Positions 28,646-41,240 of a DNA stretch of 64,000 bases are shown piece by piece. The notes under the pieces are model-generated. The model was not told the origin of the DNA. It did not search any database and saw only the letters and a program-made list of their open reading frames with translations. Source of the stretch: Aristolochia californica (lineage: Eukaryota; Streptophyta; Magnoliopsida; Piperales; Aristolochiaceae); contig JARWKL010000009.1 of assembly GCA_029961685.1 (NCBI GenBank), positions 18,347,237-18,411,236 of the forward strand, read 5' to 3'. Position numbers and translations under genes: made by a program. The stretch's first letter is position 1, and every line of letters starts with the position of its first letter.

Positions 28646-29309
28646 GGATATGCATGCTTGGAACATGTTAAAGATGCAAATCACCTATGGATCCAAACCT
28701 TTTAAAAAGAATAACAAACCGTTCATTGAATTCTTAAGTGAACTTGCGGTGGGATATTTAACCGAGTCAAACAAGCCATCATTTTGCCCATTTACAAAAA
28801 GCTGACCTAACGATCATTGATGATTGTAAAGTGATTTATCATGTGTAACGGGCCATATTTTTGTAAGGAATGACTTTTGGTTTGGGATTCAACACTCAGT
28901 TAAAATTCCCTCGCCTCCCCTTTTCCCGACGATTGCAAAACCAGATATATAAAAACTAAAAAGAAGTTTAAATCCCTAAAAATTACAGAAACTTTTTGGA
29001 AATATCTCTCTCTATAATTTTGCATTGTGCATTTCCATTTTAGATGTATATTTTTTTCTTAAATCAAAACTTGAGTTTTCACTTTTCCCTTCATCTCATA
29101 AACAAAACAGAGAATAGATGACAACGTAATGAAAATTTTAGACTTTGTGTACGGAAAAAATTTAAAGCAATAAAAAACGTAAGTAAGGAAAATTTATTCA
29201 CACACCAAATATGAACACAAAAGTTTTGTGGAACATTCCACTAGTTCAACAACCCCAATAGATTGGAATTTGATAAGAAAGAGATTTTTCTACACATGCT
29301 TTAAAAAAG
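28646..29309 (+). repeat. Monomer with small tail deletion (664 bp)
   Basis: Near 29229 'aagttttgtg' runs straight into 'gaacattccactag', losing about eleven bases of the usual 'tcatccaagtttggg'. Otherwise it is an ordinary type B unit. Confidence 0.7.
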
Positions 29310-31299
29310 GGATATGCAAGCTTGGAACATGTTAAAGATGGAAATGACCTATGGATCCAAACCTTTTAAAAAGAATAACAAACCGCTCAAGAAATTCTCA
29401 AGTGAAACTGCGGTGGGATATTTAACCAAGTCAAACAAGCCATTATTTTGCCCATTTACAAAAAGCTGACCTAACGATCATTGATGATTGTAAAGTGATT
29501 TATCATGCGTAACGGGCCATATTTTTGTAAGGAATTACTTTTGGGTTGGGATTCAACACTCAGTTAAATTTCCCTCGCCTCCCCTTTTCCCGACGATTGC
29601 GAAACCAGATATATAAAAACTTAAAAGAGGTTTAAATCCCTAAAAAATACAAAAACTTTTTTGGAAATATCTCTCTGTATAATTTTGCATTATGCATTTC
29701 CATTTTAGATGGATACTTTTTTCTTAAATCAAAACTTGAGTTTTAACTTTTCCCTTCATCTCGTAGACAAAACAGAGAATAGATGACAACGTAATAGACT
29801 TTGTGTACGGAAAAAACTTTAAAGCAATAAAAAACGTAAGTAAGGAAAATTTATTCACACACCAAATATGAACACAAAAGTTTTGTCATCCAAGTTTGGG
29901 AAATTCCACTAGTTCAACAACCCCAATAGATTGGAATATTATAAGAAAGAGATTTTTCTACACATGCTTTAAAAAATGGATTTGCATGCTTGGAACATGT
30001 TAAAGATGCAAATGACCTATGGATCCAAACCTTTTAAACAGAATAACAAACAGCTCAATAAATTCTTAAGTGAAAGTGCGGTGGAATATTTAACCGAGTC
30101 AAACAAGCCATTATTTTGCCCATTTAAAAAAAGCTGACCTAACGATCAGTGATGATTGTAAACTGATTTATCATGTGAAACGGGCCATATTTTTGTGAGG
30201 AATGACTTTTGGGTAGGGATACAACACTCAGTTAAAATTCCCTCGCCTCCCCTTTTCCCGACGATTTCAAAACCTGATATATAAAAACTAAAAAGAGGTT
30301 TAAATCCCTATAAATTACAGAAAATTTTTGGAAACATCTCTGTCCATATTTGTGCATTGTACATTTCCATTTTAGATGTGTGCATTTTTCTTAAATCAAA
30401 ACTTGAGTTTTCACTTTTTCCTTCATCTCGTAGACGAAAAAGAGAATAGATGACAACGAAATGAAAATTTTAGACTTTGTGTATGGAGAAAATTTAAAGT
30501 AATAACAAACGTAAGTAAAGAAAACTTATTCACACCACAAATGAAGAGAAAAGTTTTCTCATCCAAGTTTGGGAAATTCCACTAGTTCAACATACCCAAT
30601 AGATTGGATTTTTATAAGAAAAAGATTTTTCTACACATGCTTTAAAAAATGGATATGCATGCTTGGAACATGTTAAAGATGCAAATGACCTTTGCATATA
30701 AACCTTTTAAAAATAATAACAAACCGCTCAATGAATTCTCAAGTGAACGTGCGGTGGGATATTTAACCGATTCAAACGAGCCATTATTTTGCCCATTTAC
30801 AAAAAGCTGACGTAACAATCATTGATGATTGTAAACTGATTTATCATGCGTAACGGGCCATATTTTTGTAAGGAATGAATTTTGGGTTGGGTTCAACAAT
30901 CAATTAAAATTCCCTTGCGTCCCCTTTTCCCGACGATTGCAAAACCTGATATATAAAAACTAAAAAGAGGTTTAAATCAGTAAAAATTACAAAAACTTTT
31001 TGGAAATATCTCTGTCCATATTTGTGCATTGTGCATTTCCATTTTAGATGTGTACATTTTTCTTAAATCAAAACTTGAGTTTTCACGTTTTCCTTGATCT
31101 CGTAGACAAAAATGAGAATACATGACAACGAAATGAAAATTTTAAACTTTGTGTATGGAGAACATTTAAAGCAATAAAAAACGTAACTAAAGAAAATTTA
31201 GTCACACCACAAATGAGGACATGTTTTGTCATCCAAGTTTGGGAAATTCCACTAGGGCAACAACCCCAATAGATTGGAATTTAATAAGAAAGAGATTTT

Positions 31300-31602
31300 T
31301 CTACACATGCTTTAAAAAATGGATATGCATGCTTGAAACATGTTAAAGATGGAAATGACCTAAGGATCCAAACCTTTTAAAGAGAATAACAAACCGCTCA
31401 TTGGATAGTCAAGTGAACGTGTGGTGGGATATTTACTCGAGTCAAACAAGCCATTATTTTGCCCATTTACAAAAAGCTGACCTAATGATCATTGATGATT
31501 GTAAAGTAATTTATCATGCGTAACGGGCCATATTGTTGTAAGGAATGACTTTTGGGCTGGGATTCAACACTGAGTTAAAATTCCCTCGCCTCTCCTTTTC
31601 CC
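31300..31602 (+). repeat. Right-domain-like patch inside the left domain, copy at 31.3 kb
   Basis: About 300 bp match 52223-52525 with, by eye, a single difference in the head ('ggatagtcaag' here, 'ggatactcaag' there). Shared private changes are 'aagatggaaatgacctaagg', 'ttggata', 'tttactcgag', 'cctaatgatcatt', 'gtaaagtaattt', 'catattgttg', 'gggctggg' and 'cactgag'. Flanks on both sides differ. CTCGAG in this position is otherwise seen only to the right of 48 kb. Long-range conversion or an intra-array transposed segment is the simplest explanation. Confidence 0.88.
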
Positions 31603-33099
31603 GAGGATTGCAAAACCTGATATATAAAAACTAAACAGAGGTTTAAAGACCTAAAAATTACAGAAACTTTTTGGAAATATCTCTCTCTATAATTTTGCAT
31701 TGTGCATTTCCATTTTAGATGTATACTTTTTTCTTAAATCAAAACATGAGTTTTCACTTTTCCTTCATCTCGTAGACAAAACAGAGAATTGGTGACAACG
31801 AAATGAGAATTTTAGAGTTTGTGTATGGAAAAAATTTAAAGCAATAAAAAACGTAAGTAAAGAAAATTTATTCACACACCACAAATGAAGACAAAAGTTT
31901 TGTCATCCATGTTTTGGAAATTCCACTAAAACAACAACCCCAATAGCTTGGAATTTGATAAGATAGAGATATTTCTACACATGCTTTAAAAAATGGATAT
32001 GCATGCTTGAAACGTGTTGAAGATGCAAAGGACCTATGGATCCAAACCTTTTAAAGAGAATAAAAAGTTGCTGATTAAATTATCAAGTGAACGTGCGGTG
32101 GGATATTTAACCGAGTCAAACAAGCCATTATTTTGCCCATTTAAAAAAAGTTGAGCTAACGACCATTGATGATTGTAAACTTATTTACCATGCGTAACGG
32201 GCCATATTTTTGTAACGAATGAATTTTTGGTTGGGATTCTACACTCAGTTAAAATTTCCTCGCCTCCCCTTTTCCCGACGAATTCAAAACCTCATATATA
32301 AAAACTAAAAAGCGGTTTAAATCCCTAAAAATTACAGAAACTTTTTGGAAATATCTCTCTCTATAATTTTCCATTGTGCGTTTCCATTTTAGATGTATAC
32401 TTTTTTCTTAGATCAAAACTTGAGTTTCCACTTTTCCCTTCATCTCGTAGACAAAACAGAGAATAGGTGACAACAAAATGAAAATTTTAGACTTTGTGTA
32501 GGGAAAAAATTAAAAGCAATAAAAAACGAAAGTAAGCAAAATTTATTCGCACACCACATAAGAACACAAAAGTTTTGTCATCCATGTTTCGGAAATTTTA
32601 CTAGTTCAACAACCTCAATAGGTTGGAATTTGATAAGAAAGAGATTTTTCTACACATGCTTTAAAAAATGGATAAGCATGCTTGGAACATGTTAAAGATG
32701 CAAATGACCTATGGATCCAAACCTTTTAAATAGAATAACAAACCGCTCATTGAATTCGCAAGTGAACGTGCGGTGGGATATTTAACCGAGTCAAACAAGG
32801 CATTATTTTGCCCATTTACAAAAAGCTGACCTAACGATCATTGATGATTGTAAACTGATTTATCATGCCTAACGGGCCATATTTTTGTAAGGAATGACTT
32901 TTGGGTTGGGATTCAACTCTCAGTTAAAATTCCCTCGCCTCCCCTTTTCTCGATGATTACAAAACCTGATATATAAAAACTAAAAAGAGGTTTAAAGACC
33001 TAAAAATTACAGAAACTTTTTGAAAATATCTCTCTATAATTTTGCATTGTGCCTTTCCATTTTAGGTGTATTCTTTTTTTTTAAATAAAAACTTGAGTT

Positions 33100-34190
33100 T
33101 TCACTTTTCCCTTCATCTCGTAGACAAAACAGAGAATAGATGACAACGAAATGAAAATATTAGACTTTGTGTATGGAAAAAATTTAAAGCAATAAAAAAC
33201 GTAAGTAAGGAAAATTTATTCACACACCACATATGAACACAAGTTTTGTCATCCAAGTTTGGGAAATTCCACTAGTTCAACAACCCCAATAGATTGGAAT
33301 TTGATAAGAAAGAGATTTTTCTACACATGCTTTAAAAAATGGATATGCATGCTTGAAACATGTTAAAGATGCAAATGACCTATGGATTCAAACCTTTTAA
33401 AAAGAATAAAAAACTTCTCATTAAATTCTCAGCTGAAAGTGCGGTGGGATATTTAACCGAGTCAAACAAGCCATTATTTTGCCCATTTATAAAAAGCTGA
33501 CCTAACGATCATTGATGATTGTAAACTGATTTATCATGCGTAATGGGCCATATTTTCGTAAGGAATTACATTTGGGTTGGGTTCAACACTGCTTAAATTC
33601 CTCGACTCCCCGTTTAACGACAATTGCAAAACCTGATATATAAAAACTAAAAAGAGGTTTAAATCCCAAAAAATTACAGAAACTTTTTGCAAATATCTCT
33701 GTCCATATTTGTGCATTCTGCATTTCCATTGTAGATGTGTTCATTTTTCTTAAATCAAAACTTGAGTTTTCACTTTTCCCTTCATCTCGTAGACAAAACA
33801 GAGAATAGATGACAACGAAATGAAAATATTAGACTTTGTGTATGGAAAAAATTTAAAGCAAAAAAAACGTAAGTAAGGAAAATTTATTCACACACCACAT
33901 ATGAACACAAGTTTTGTCATCCAAGTTTGGGAAATTCCACTAGTTCAACAACCCCAATAGATTGGAATTTGATAAGAAAGAGATTTTTCTACACATGCAT
34001 TAAACAATGGATATGCATGCTTGAAACATGTTAAAGATGCAAATGACCTATGGATCCAAACCTTTTAAAAAGAATAAAAAACTTCTCATTAAATTCTCAG
34101 CTGAAAGTGCGGTGGGATATTTAACCAAGTCAAACAAGCCATTATTTTGCCCATTTACAAAAAAGATGACCTAACGATCATTGATGATTG
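33100..34190 (+). repeat. Single-monomer tandem duplication (period about 668-670 bp)
   Basis: The stretch about 33100-33530 recurs at about 33770-34190. Shared private changes are 'gaaaatattagac', 'atatgaacacaagttttg' (missing two A) and 'aaaacttctcattaaattctcagctgaaag'. Small differences (one A lost in 'caaaaaaaacg', 'cattaaacaatgg') show that these are separate copies. Confidence 0.85.
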
Positions 34191-34683
34191 TAAACTGATT
34201 TATCATGCATAACGGGCCATATTTTTGTAAGGAATGACTTTTGGGTTGGGATTCAACACTCAGTTAAAATTCCCTCGCCTCCCCATTTCCCGAGGATTGC
34301 AAAACCTGATATATAAAAACTAAAAAGAGGTTTAAATCCCTAAAAATTACAGAAACTTTTTGGAATTATCTCTCTCCATATTTGTGCATTGTGCATTTCC
34401 ATTTTAGATGTGTACATTTTTTTAAATCAAAACATGAGTTTTGACTTTTTCCTTCATCTCGTAGACAAAAAAGAGAATAGATGACAACGAAATGAAAATT
34501 TTAGACTTTGTGTATGAAGAAAATTTAAAGCAATAACAAACGTAAGTAAGGAAAATTTATTCACACACCACAAATGAACACAAAAGTTCTGTCATCCAAG
34601 TTTGGAAAATTCCACTAGCTCAACAACCTCTATAGATTGGAATTTGATATGAAAGAGTGTTTTCAACACATGCTTTAAAAAAT

Positions 34684-35342
34684 GGATATCCATGCTTGGA
34701 ACATGTTATAGATGCAAATGACCTATGGATCCAAACCTTTTAAAAAGAATAACAAACCGCACATTGAATTCTCAAGTGAACATGCGGTGGGATATTTAAG
34801 CCATTATTTTGCCCATTTACAAAAAGCTGACCTAACGATCAATGATGATTGTAAACTGATTTATCATGCGTAACGGGCCATATTTTTGTAAGGAATGACT
34901 TTTGGGTTGGGATTCAACACTCAGTTAAAATTCCCTCGCCTTCCTTTTTCCCAACGATTTCAAAACCTGATATATAAAAACTAAAAAGAGGTTTAAATCC
35001 CTCTAAATTACAGAAACATTTTGGAAACATCTCTGTCCATATTTGTGCATTGTGCATTTCCATTTTAGATGTGTACATTTTTCTTAAATCAAAACTTAAG
35101 TTTTCACTTTTTCCTTCATCTGTAGACAAAAAAGAGAATAGATGACAACGAAATGGAAATTTTAGACTTTGTGTCTGGAGAAAATTTAAAGCAATAACAA
35201 ACGTAAGTAAAGAAAATTTATTCACACCACAAATGAACACAAAAGTTTTGTCATCCAAGTTTGGGAATTTCCACTAGTTCAACATACCCAATAGATTGGA
35301 ATTCTATAAGAAAGAGATTTTTCTACACATGCTTTAAAAAAT
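34684..35342 (+). repeat. Monomer with head deletion (659 bp)
   Basis: Near 34799 'gggatatttaa' joins 'gccattattttg' directly, losing 'ccgagtcaaacaa'; AA is shared at the two edges. Two-base losses also occur in 'catctgtagac' and 'attcacaccac'. Confidence 0.85.
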
Positions 35343-36691
35343 GGATATGCATGCTTGGAACATGTTAAAGATGCAAATGACCTATGGATCCAAACCTTTT
35401 AAAAAGAATAACAAACCGCTCATTGAATTCTCAAGTGAACGTGCGGTGGGATATTTAACCGAGTCAAACGAGCCATTATTTTGCCCATTTACAGAAAGCT
35501 GACCTAACGATCATTGATGATTGTAAACTGATTTATCATGTGTATCGGGCCATATTTTTGTAAGGAATGACTTTTGGGTTGGGTTCAATACTCTGTTAAA
35601 ATTCCCTCGACTCCCCTTTTCCTGACGATTGCAAAACCTGATATATAAAAACTAAAAAGAGGTTTAAATCCCTAAAAATTACAGAAATTTTTTTGGAAAT
35701 ATGTCTCTCTATAATTTTCCATTGTGCATTTCAATTTTAGATGTATACTTTTTTCTTAAATCAAAACTTGAGTTTTCACTTTTCCCTTCATCTCGTAGAC
35801 ATAACAGAGATTAGATGACAACGTAATGAAAATTTTAGACTTTGGGTATGGAAAAAATTTAAAGCAATAAAAAATGTACGTAAGGAAAATTTATTCACAC
35901 ACCACATATGAACACAAAAGTTTCGTCATCCGAGTTTAGGAAATTCCACTAGTTCAACAACCCCAATAGATTGGAATTTGATAAGAAAGACATTTTTGTA
36001 CACATGCTTTAAAAAATGGATATGCATGCTTGGAACATGTTAAAGATGCAAATGACCAATGGATCCAAACCTTTTAAAAAGAATATGAAACCGCTCAATA
36101 AATTCTCAAGTGAACGTGCGGTGGGATATTTAACCGAGTCAAACAAGCCATTATTTTGCCCATTTACAAAAAGTTGACCTAACGATTATTGATGATTGTA
36201 AACTGCTTTATCATGCGTAACAGGCCATATTTTTGTAACGAATGACTTTTTGGTTGGGATTTAACACTCAGTTAAAAATCCCTCGCCTCCCCTTTTCTCG
36301 ACCATTGCAAAACCTGATATATAAAAACTAAAAAGAGGTTTAAATCCCTAAAAATTACAGAATTTTTTGGAAATATCTCTCTCCATCTTTGTGCATTGTG
36401 CATTTCCATTTTAGATGTGTACATTTTTCTTAAATCAAAACATGAGTTTTCACTTTTTCCTTCATCTCGTAGATAAAAAAGCGAATAGATGACAACGAAA
36501 TGAAAATTTTAGACTTTGTGTAAGGAGAAAATTTAAAGCAATAACTAACATAAGTAAAGAAAATTTATTCACACACCACAAATGAACACAGAAGTTTTGT
36601 GATCCAAGTTTGGGAAATTTCACTAGTTCAACAACCTCAATAGATTGGAAATTGATAAGAAAGAGATTTTTCTACACATGCTTTAAAAAAT
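35343..36691 (+). repeat. Monomer block, units 55-56 (regular)
   Basis: Starts are 35343 and 36018. The second unit combines a type B head with a type A middle ('gtaacgaatgactttttgg', 'ttctcgacc') and 'ctctctccatctttgtgc', a mosaic. No gene is seen. Confidence 0.85.
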
Positions 36692-37299
36692 GGATATGCA
36701 TGCTGGGAACATCTTAAAAATGCAAATGAACTAAGGATCCAAACCTTTTAAAAAGAATAAAAAACCGCTCAATGAATTCTCAAGTGAACGTGCGGTGGGA
36801 TATTTAACCGAGTCAAACAAGCTAATATTTTTTCCCATAGTTTTGTAAGGAATGACTTTTGGGTTGGGTTCAACACTCAGTTAAAATTCCCTCGCCTCTC
36901 CTTTTCCCGACGATTGCAAAACCTGATATATAAAAACTAAAAAGAGGTTTAAATCCCTAAAAATTACAGAAACTTTTTGGAAATATCTCTCTCTATAATT
37001 TTCCATTGTGCGTTTCCATTTTAGATGTATACTTTTTGCTTAAATATAAACATGAGTTTTCACTTTTCCCTTCATCTCGTAGACAAAACAGAGAATAGGT
37101 GACAACGAAATGAAAATTTTAGAGTTTGTGTATGAAAAAAATTAAAGCAATAACAAACGAAAGTAAAGAAATTTATTCACACACCACAAATGAATACAAA
37201 CGTTTTGTCATCCAAGTTTGGGAAATTCCACTAGCACAACAACCCCAATAGCTTAGAATTTGATAAGAAAGTGATATTTCTACACATGCTTTAAAAAAT
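36692..37299 (+). repeat. Deleted monomer, 608 bp (dyad region lost)
   Basis: Near 36835 'aatattttttcccat' continues as 'agttttgtaagg', losing about 67 bp that normally hold 'ttacaaaaagctgacc', the ATCATTGATGAT dyad and 'gcgtaacgggccat'. CCAT is present at both normal edges and is retained once, consistent with a short-homology deletion. Confidence 0.88.
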
Positions 37300-38649
37300 G
37301 GATATGCATGCTTGAAACATGTTAAAGATGCAAATAACCTATGGATCCAAACCTTTAAAAGAGAATAACAAGTTGCTCATTAAATTATCAAGTGAACGTG
37401 CGGTGGGATATTTAAGCGAGTCAAACAAACCATTATTTTGCCCATTTACAAAAAGCTAACCTAATGATCTTTTATGATTGTAAACTGATTTATCATGCGA
37501 AATGGGCCATATTTTTGTAACGAATGACTTTTTGGTTGGGGTTCAACACTCAGTTAAAATACCCTCGCCTCCCCTTTTCTCGACGATTGCAAAATGTGAT
37601 ATATAAAAACTAAAAAGAGGTTTAAATCCCATAAAATTACAGAAACTTTTTGGAAATATCTCTCTCCATATTTGTGCCTTGTGCATTTCCATTTTAGATG
37701 TGTACATTTTTCTTAAATCAAAACTTGAGTTTTCACTTTTTCTTTCTTCTCGTAGACAAAAAAGAGAATAGATCACAACGAAATAAAAAATTTAGACTTT
37801 GTGTATGGAGAAAATTTAAAGCAATAACAAACGTAAGTAAAGAAAATTTATTCACACACCACAAATGAACACAAAAGTTTTGTCATCCAAGTTAGGGAAA
37901 TTCCACTAGTTCAACAACCTCAATAGATTGGAATTTGATAAGAAAGAGATTTTTCTACACATGCTTTAAAAAATGGATATGCATGCTTGGAACATGTTAA
38001 AGATGCAAATGACCTATGGATCCAATCCTTTTAAAAAGAATAACAAACCGCTCATTGAATTCTCAAGTGAACGTGCAGTGGGATATTTAACTGAGTCAAA
38101 CATGCCATTATTTTGTCCATTTACAAAAAGCTGACTTAACGATCATTGATGATTGTGAACTGATTTATCATGCGTAACGAGCCATATTTTTGTAAGGAAT
38201 GACTTTTGGGTTGCGATTCGACACTCAATTAAAATTTCCTCGCCTCCTCTTTTCCCGACGATTGTAAAACCTGATATATAAAAACTAAAAAGAGGTTTAA
38301 ATCCCTAAAAATTACAGAAACCTTTTGGAAATATCTCTCTCTATAATTTTGCATTGTGCATTTCCATTTTAGATGTAAACTTTTTTCTTAAATCAAAACT
38401 TGAGTTTTAACTTTTCGCTTCATCTCATAGACAAAACAGAGAATAGATGACAACGAAATGAAAATTTTAGACTTTGTGTATGGAAAAAATTTAAAGCAAT
38501 AAAAAACGTCAGTAAGGAAAATTTATTCACACACCACATATGAACACAAAAGTTTTGTCATCCAAGTTTGGGAAATTCCACTAGTTCAACAACCCCAATA
38601 GATTGGAATTTGATAAGAAAGAGATTTTTGTACACATGCTTTAAAAAAT
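37300..38649 (+). repeat. Monomer block, units 58-59 (regular)
   Basis: Starts are 37300 (type A, 'gagaataacaagttgctc') and 37975 (type B). Both are 675 bp. Each lacks the BamHI-adjacent or CpG consensus at scattered positions but is otherwise full length. Confidence 0.85.
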
Positions 38650-39292
38650 GGATATGCATGTTTGGAACATTTTAAAGATGCAAATGACATATGGATCCAA
38701 ACTTTTTAAAAAGAATAACAAACCACTCATTTAATTCTCAAGTGAACGTGCGGTAGGATATTTAACCGAGTAAAACATGCCATTATTTTGCCCATTTACA
38801 AAAAGCTGCCTAACGATCATTGATGATTGTAAACTGATTTATGATGCATAACGGGCCATGTTTTTGTAAAGAAAGACTTTTGGGTTGAGATTCAACGATC
38901 AGTTAAAATTCCCTCACCTCCCCTTTTCTCGACGATTGCAAAACCTGATATACAAAAGCTAAAAAGAGGTTTAAATCCCTAAAAATTACAGAAACGGTTT
39001 GGAAATATCTCTCTCTATAATTTTCCATTGTGCGTTTCCATTATAGATGTATACTTTTTTCTTAATCTCGTAGACAAAAAAGAGAATAGATGACAACGAA
39101 ATGAAAATTTTAGACTTTGTGTATGGAGAAAATTTAAAGCAATAACAAACGTAAGTAAAGAAAATTTATTCTCACCCCACAAAGGAACACAAAAGTTTTG
39201 TCATCCAAGTTTGGGAAATTCCACTAAAACAACAACCCCGATAGCTTGGAATTTGATAAGAAAGAGATTTTTCTACACATGCTTTAAAAAAT
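38650..39292 (+). repeat. Deleted monomer, 643 bp
   Basis: Near 39065 'cttttttcttaa' joins 'tctcgtagac', removing about 30 bp that normally read 'atcaaaacttgag' to 'cccttca'. The deletion removes roughly the same segment as the one in the monomers at 15435 and 16748, but with different end points, so it is independent. Confidence 0.85.
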
Positions 39293-41240
39293 GGATAAGC
39301 ATGCTTGGAACACGTTAAAGATGCAAATGACCTATTGATCCAAACCTTTTAAACAGAATAACAAAACGCTCAATGAATTCTCAAGTGAAAGTGCGGTGGG
39401 ATATTTAACCGAGTCAAACAAGCCATTATTTTGGAAATATCTCTCTCTATAATTTTCCATTGTGCATTTCAATTTTAGATGTATACTTTTTTCTTAAATC
39501 AAAACATGAGTTTTCACTTTTCCCTTCATCTCGTAGACAAAGCAGAGAATAGGGGACAACGAAATGAAAATTTTAGAGTTTGTGTATGGAAAAAATTTAA
39601 AACAATAAAAAACATAAGTAAAGAAAATTAATTCCCACACCACAAATGAACACAAAAGTTTTGTCATCCAAGTTTGGGAAATTCCACTAGCACAACAACC
39701 CCAATAGCTTGGAATTTGATAAGAAAGAGATATTTCTACACATGCTTTAAAAAATGGATATGCATACTTGAAACATGTTAAAGATGCAAATGACCTATGG
39801 ATCCAAACCTTTTAAACAGAATAAAAAGTTGGTCATTAAATTATCAAGTGAACGAGCGGTGGGATATTTGATCGAGCCTAACAAGCCATTATCTTGCCCA
39901 TTTACAAAAAGCTGACCTGACAATCATTGATGATTGTAAACTGATTTATCATGCGTAACATGCCATATTTTTGTAACGAATGACTTTTATGTTGGGGTTC
40001 AACACTCAGTTAAAATTCCCTCGCCTCCCCTTTTCTCGACGATTGCAAAACCTGATATATAAAAACTAAAAAAACGTTTAAATCCCTAAACATTGTTGAA
40101 ACTTTTTGAAATATCTCTGTCCATATTTGAGCATTGTGCATTTCCATTTTAGATGTGTACATTTGTCTTAAATCAAAACTTGCGTTTTCACTTTTTCCTT
40201 CTTCTCGTAGACAAAAAAGAGAATAGATGACAACGAAATGCAAATTTTAGAGTTTGTGTATGGATAAAATTTAAAGCAATAACAAACGTAAGTAAAGAAA
40301 ATTTATTCACACACCACAAATGAACACAAAAGTTTCATCCAAGTTTGGGAAATTCCACTAGTTCAACAACCTCAATAGATTGGAATTTGATAAAAAAAAG
40401 ATTTTTCTACACAAGCTTTAAAAATTGGATATGCATGCTTGGAACATGTTAAAGATGCAAATTACCTATGGATCCAAACATTTTAAAAAGAATAACAAAC
40501 CACTCATTGAATTCTCAAGTGAATGTGCCGTGGGATATTTAACCGATTCAAACAAGCCATTATTTTGCCCATTTACAAAAAGCTAACCTAACGATCATTA
40601 TTGATTGTAAAGTGATTTGTCATGCGTATCGGGCCATATTTTTGTAAGTAATGAACTTTGGGTTGGGATTCAACACTCAGTTAAAATTCCCTTGCCTCCT
40701 CTTTTCCCGACGATCGCAAAATCTGATATATAAAAACTAAAAAGAGGTTTAAATCCCTAAAATTTGCAAAAACTTTTTGGAAATATCTCTCTCTATAATT
40801 TTACATTGTGCATTTCCATTTTAGAGGTATACTTTTTTCTTAAATCAAAACATGAGTTTTCACTTTTCCCTTCATCTCGTAGACAAAACAGAGAATAGGT
40901 GACAACGAAAAGAAAATTTTAGCGTTTGTGTATGGAAAAAGTTTAAAACAATAAAAAGCGTAAGTAAAGAAAATTTATTCACACACCACAAATGAACATA
41001 AATGTTTTGTCATCCAATTTTGGGAAATTCCACTAGAACAACAACCCCGATAGCTTGGAATTTGATAAGAAAGAGATTTTTCTACACATGCTTTAAAAAA
41101 TGGATAAGCATGCTTGGAACACGTTAAAGATACAAATGACCTATGGATCTAAACCTTTTAAACAGAATAACAAAACGCTCAATGAATTCTCAAGTGTAAG
41201 TGCGGTGGGATATTTAACCGAGTCAAACAAGCCATTATTT
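39226..41240 (+). repeat. Blocks 1809 bp apart (three-monomer step including a truncated unit)
   Basis: About 200 bp at 39226-39430 recur at 41036-41240. Shared private changes are 'ccccgatagcttgg', 'ggataagcatgcttggaacacg', 'aacaaaacgctcaatg' and the following 'gtgcggtggg'. The offset equals 463 + 671 + 675 bp, that is, the three monomers in between. The first copy stops at the deletion junction near 39433; the second continues normally, so the truncation happened after or during the duplication. Confidence 0.82.
39293..39755 (+). repeat. Deleted monomer, 463 bp (212 bp lost)
   Basis: Near 39433 'aagccattatttt' joins 'ggaaatatctctc'. The dyad, 'gggttggg', C/T island and TATA-like box are all missing. 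TTTT occurs at both normal edges (before 'gcccat' and before 'ggaaatatc') and is kept once. Confidence 0.92.

Larger units (their letters stand above)
27971..34683 (+). repeat. Monomer block, units 44-53
   Basis: Starts are 27971, 28646, 29310, 29978, 30651, 31321, 31995 (A), 32670, 33341 and 34009. The units at 28646 and 29310 share 'gacaacgtaatg/ag', 'gtgtacgg' and 'caccaaatatgaac', marking them as neighbours by duplication. The 31321 unit carries right-domain markers (separate entry). Several units run 664-671 bp because of small losses, for example in 'gtaatagactttg' near 29791. No gene is seen. Confidence 0.85.
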
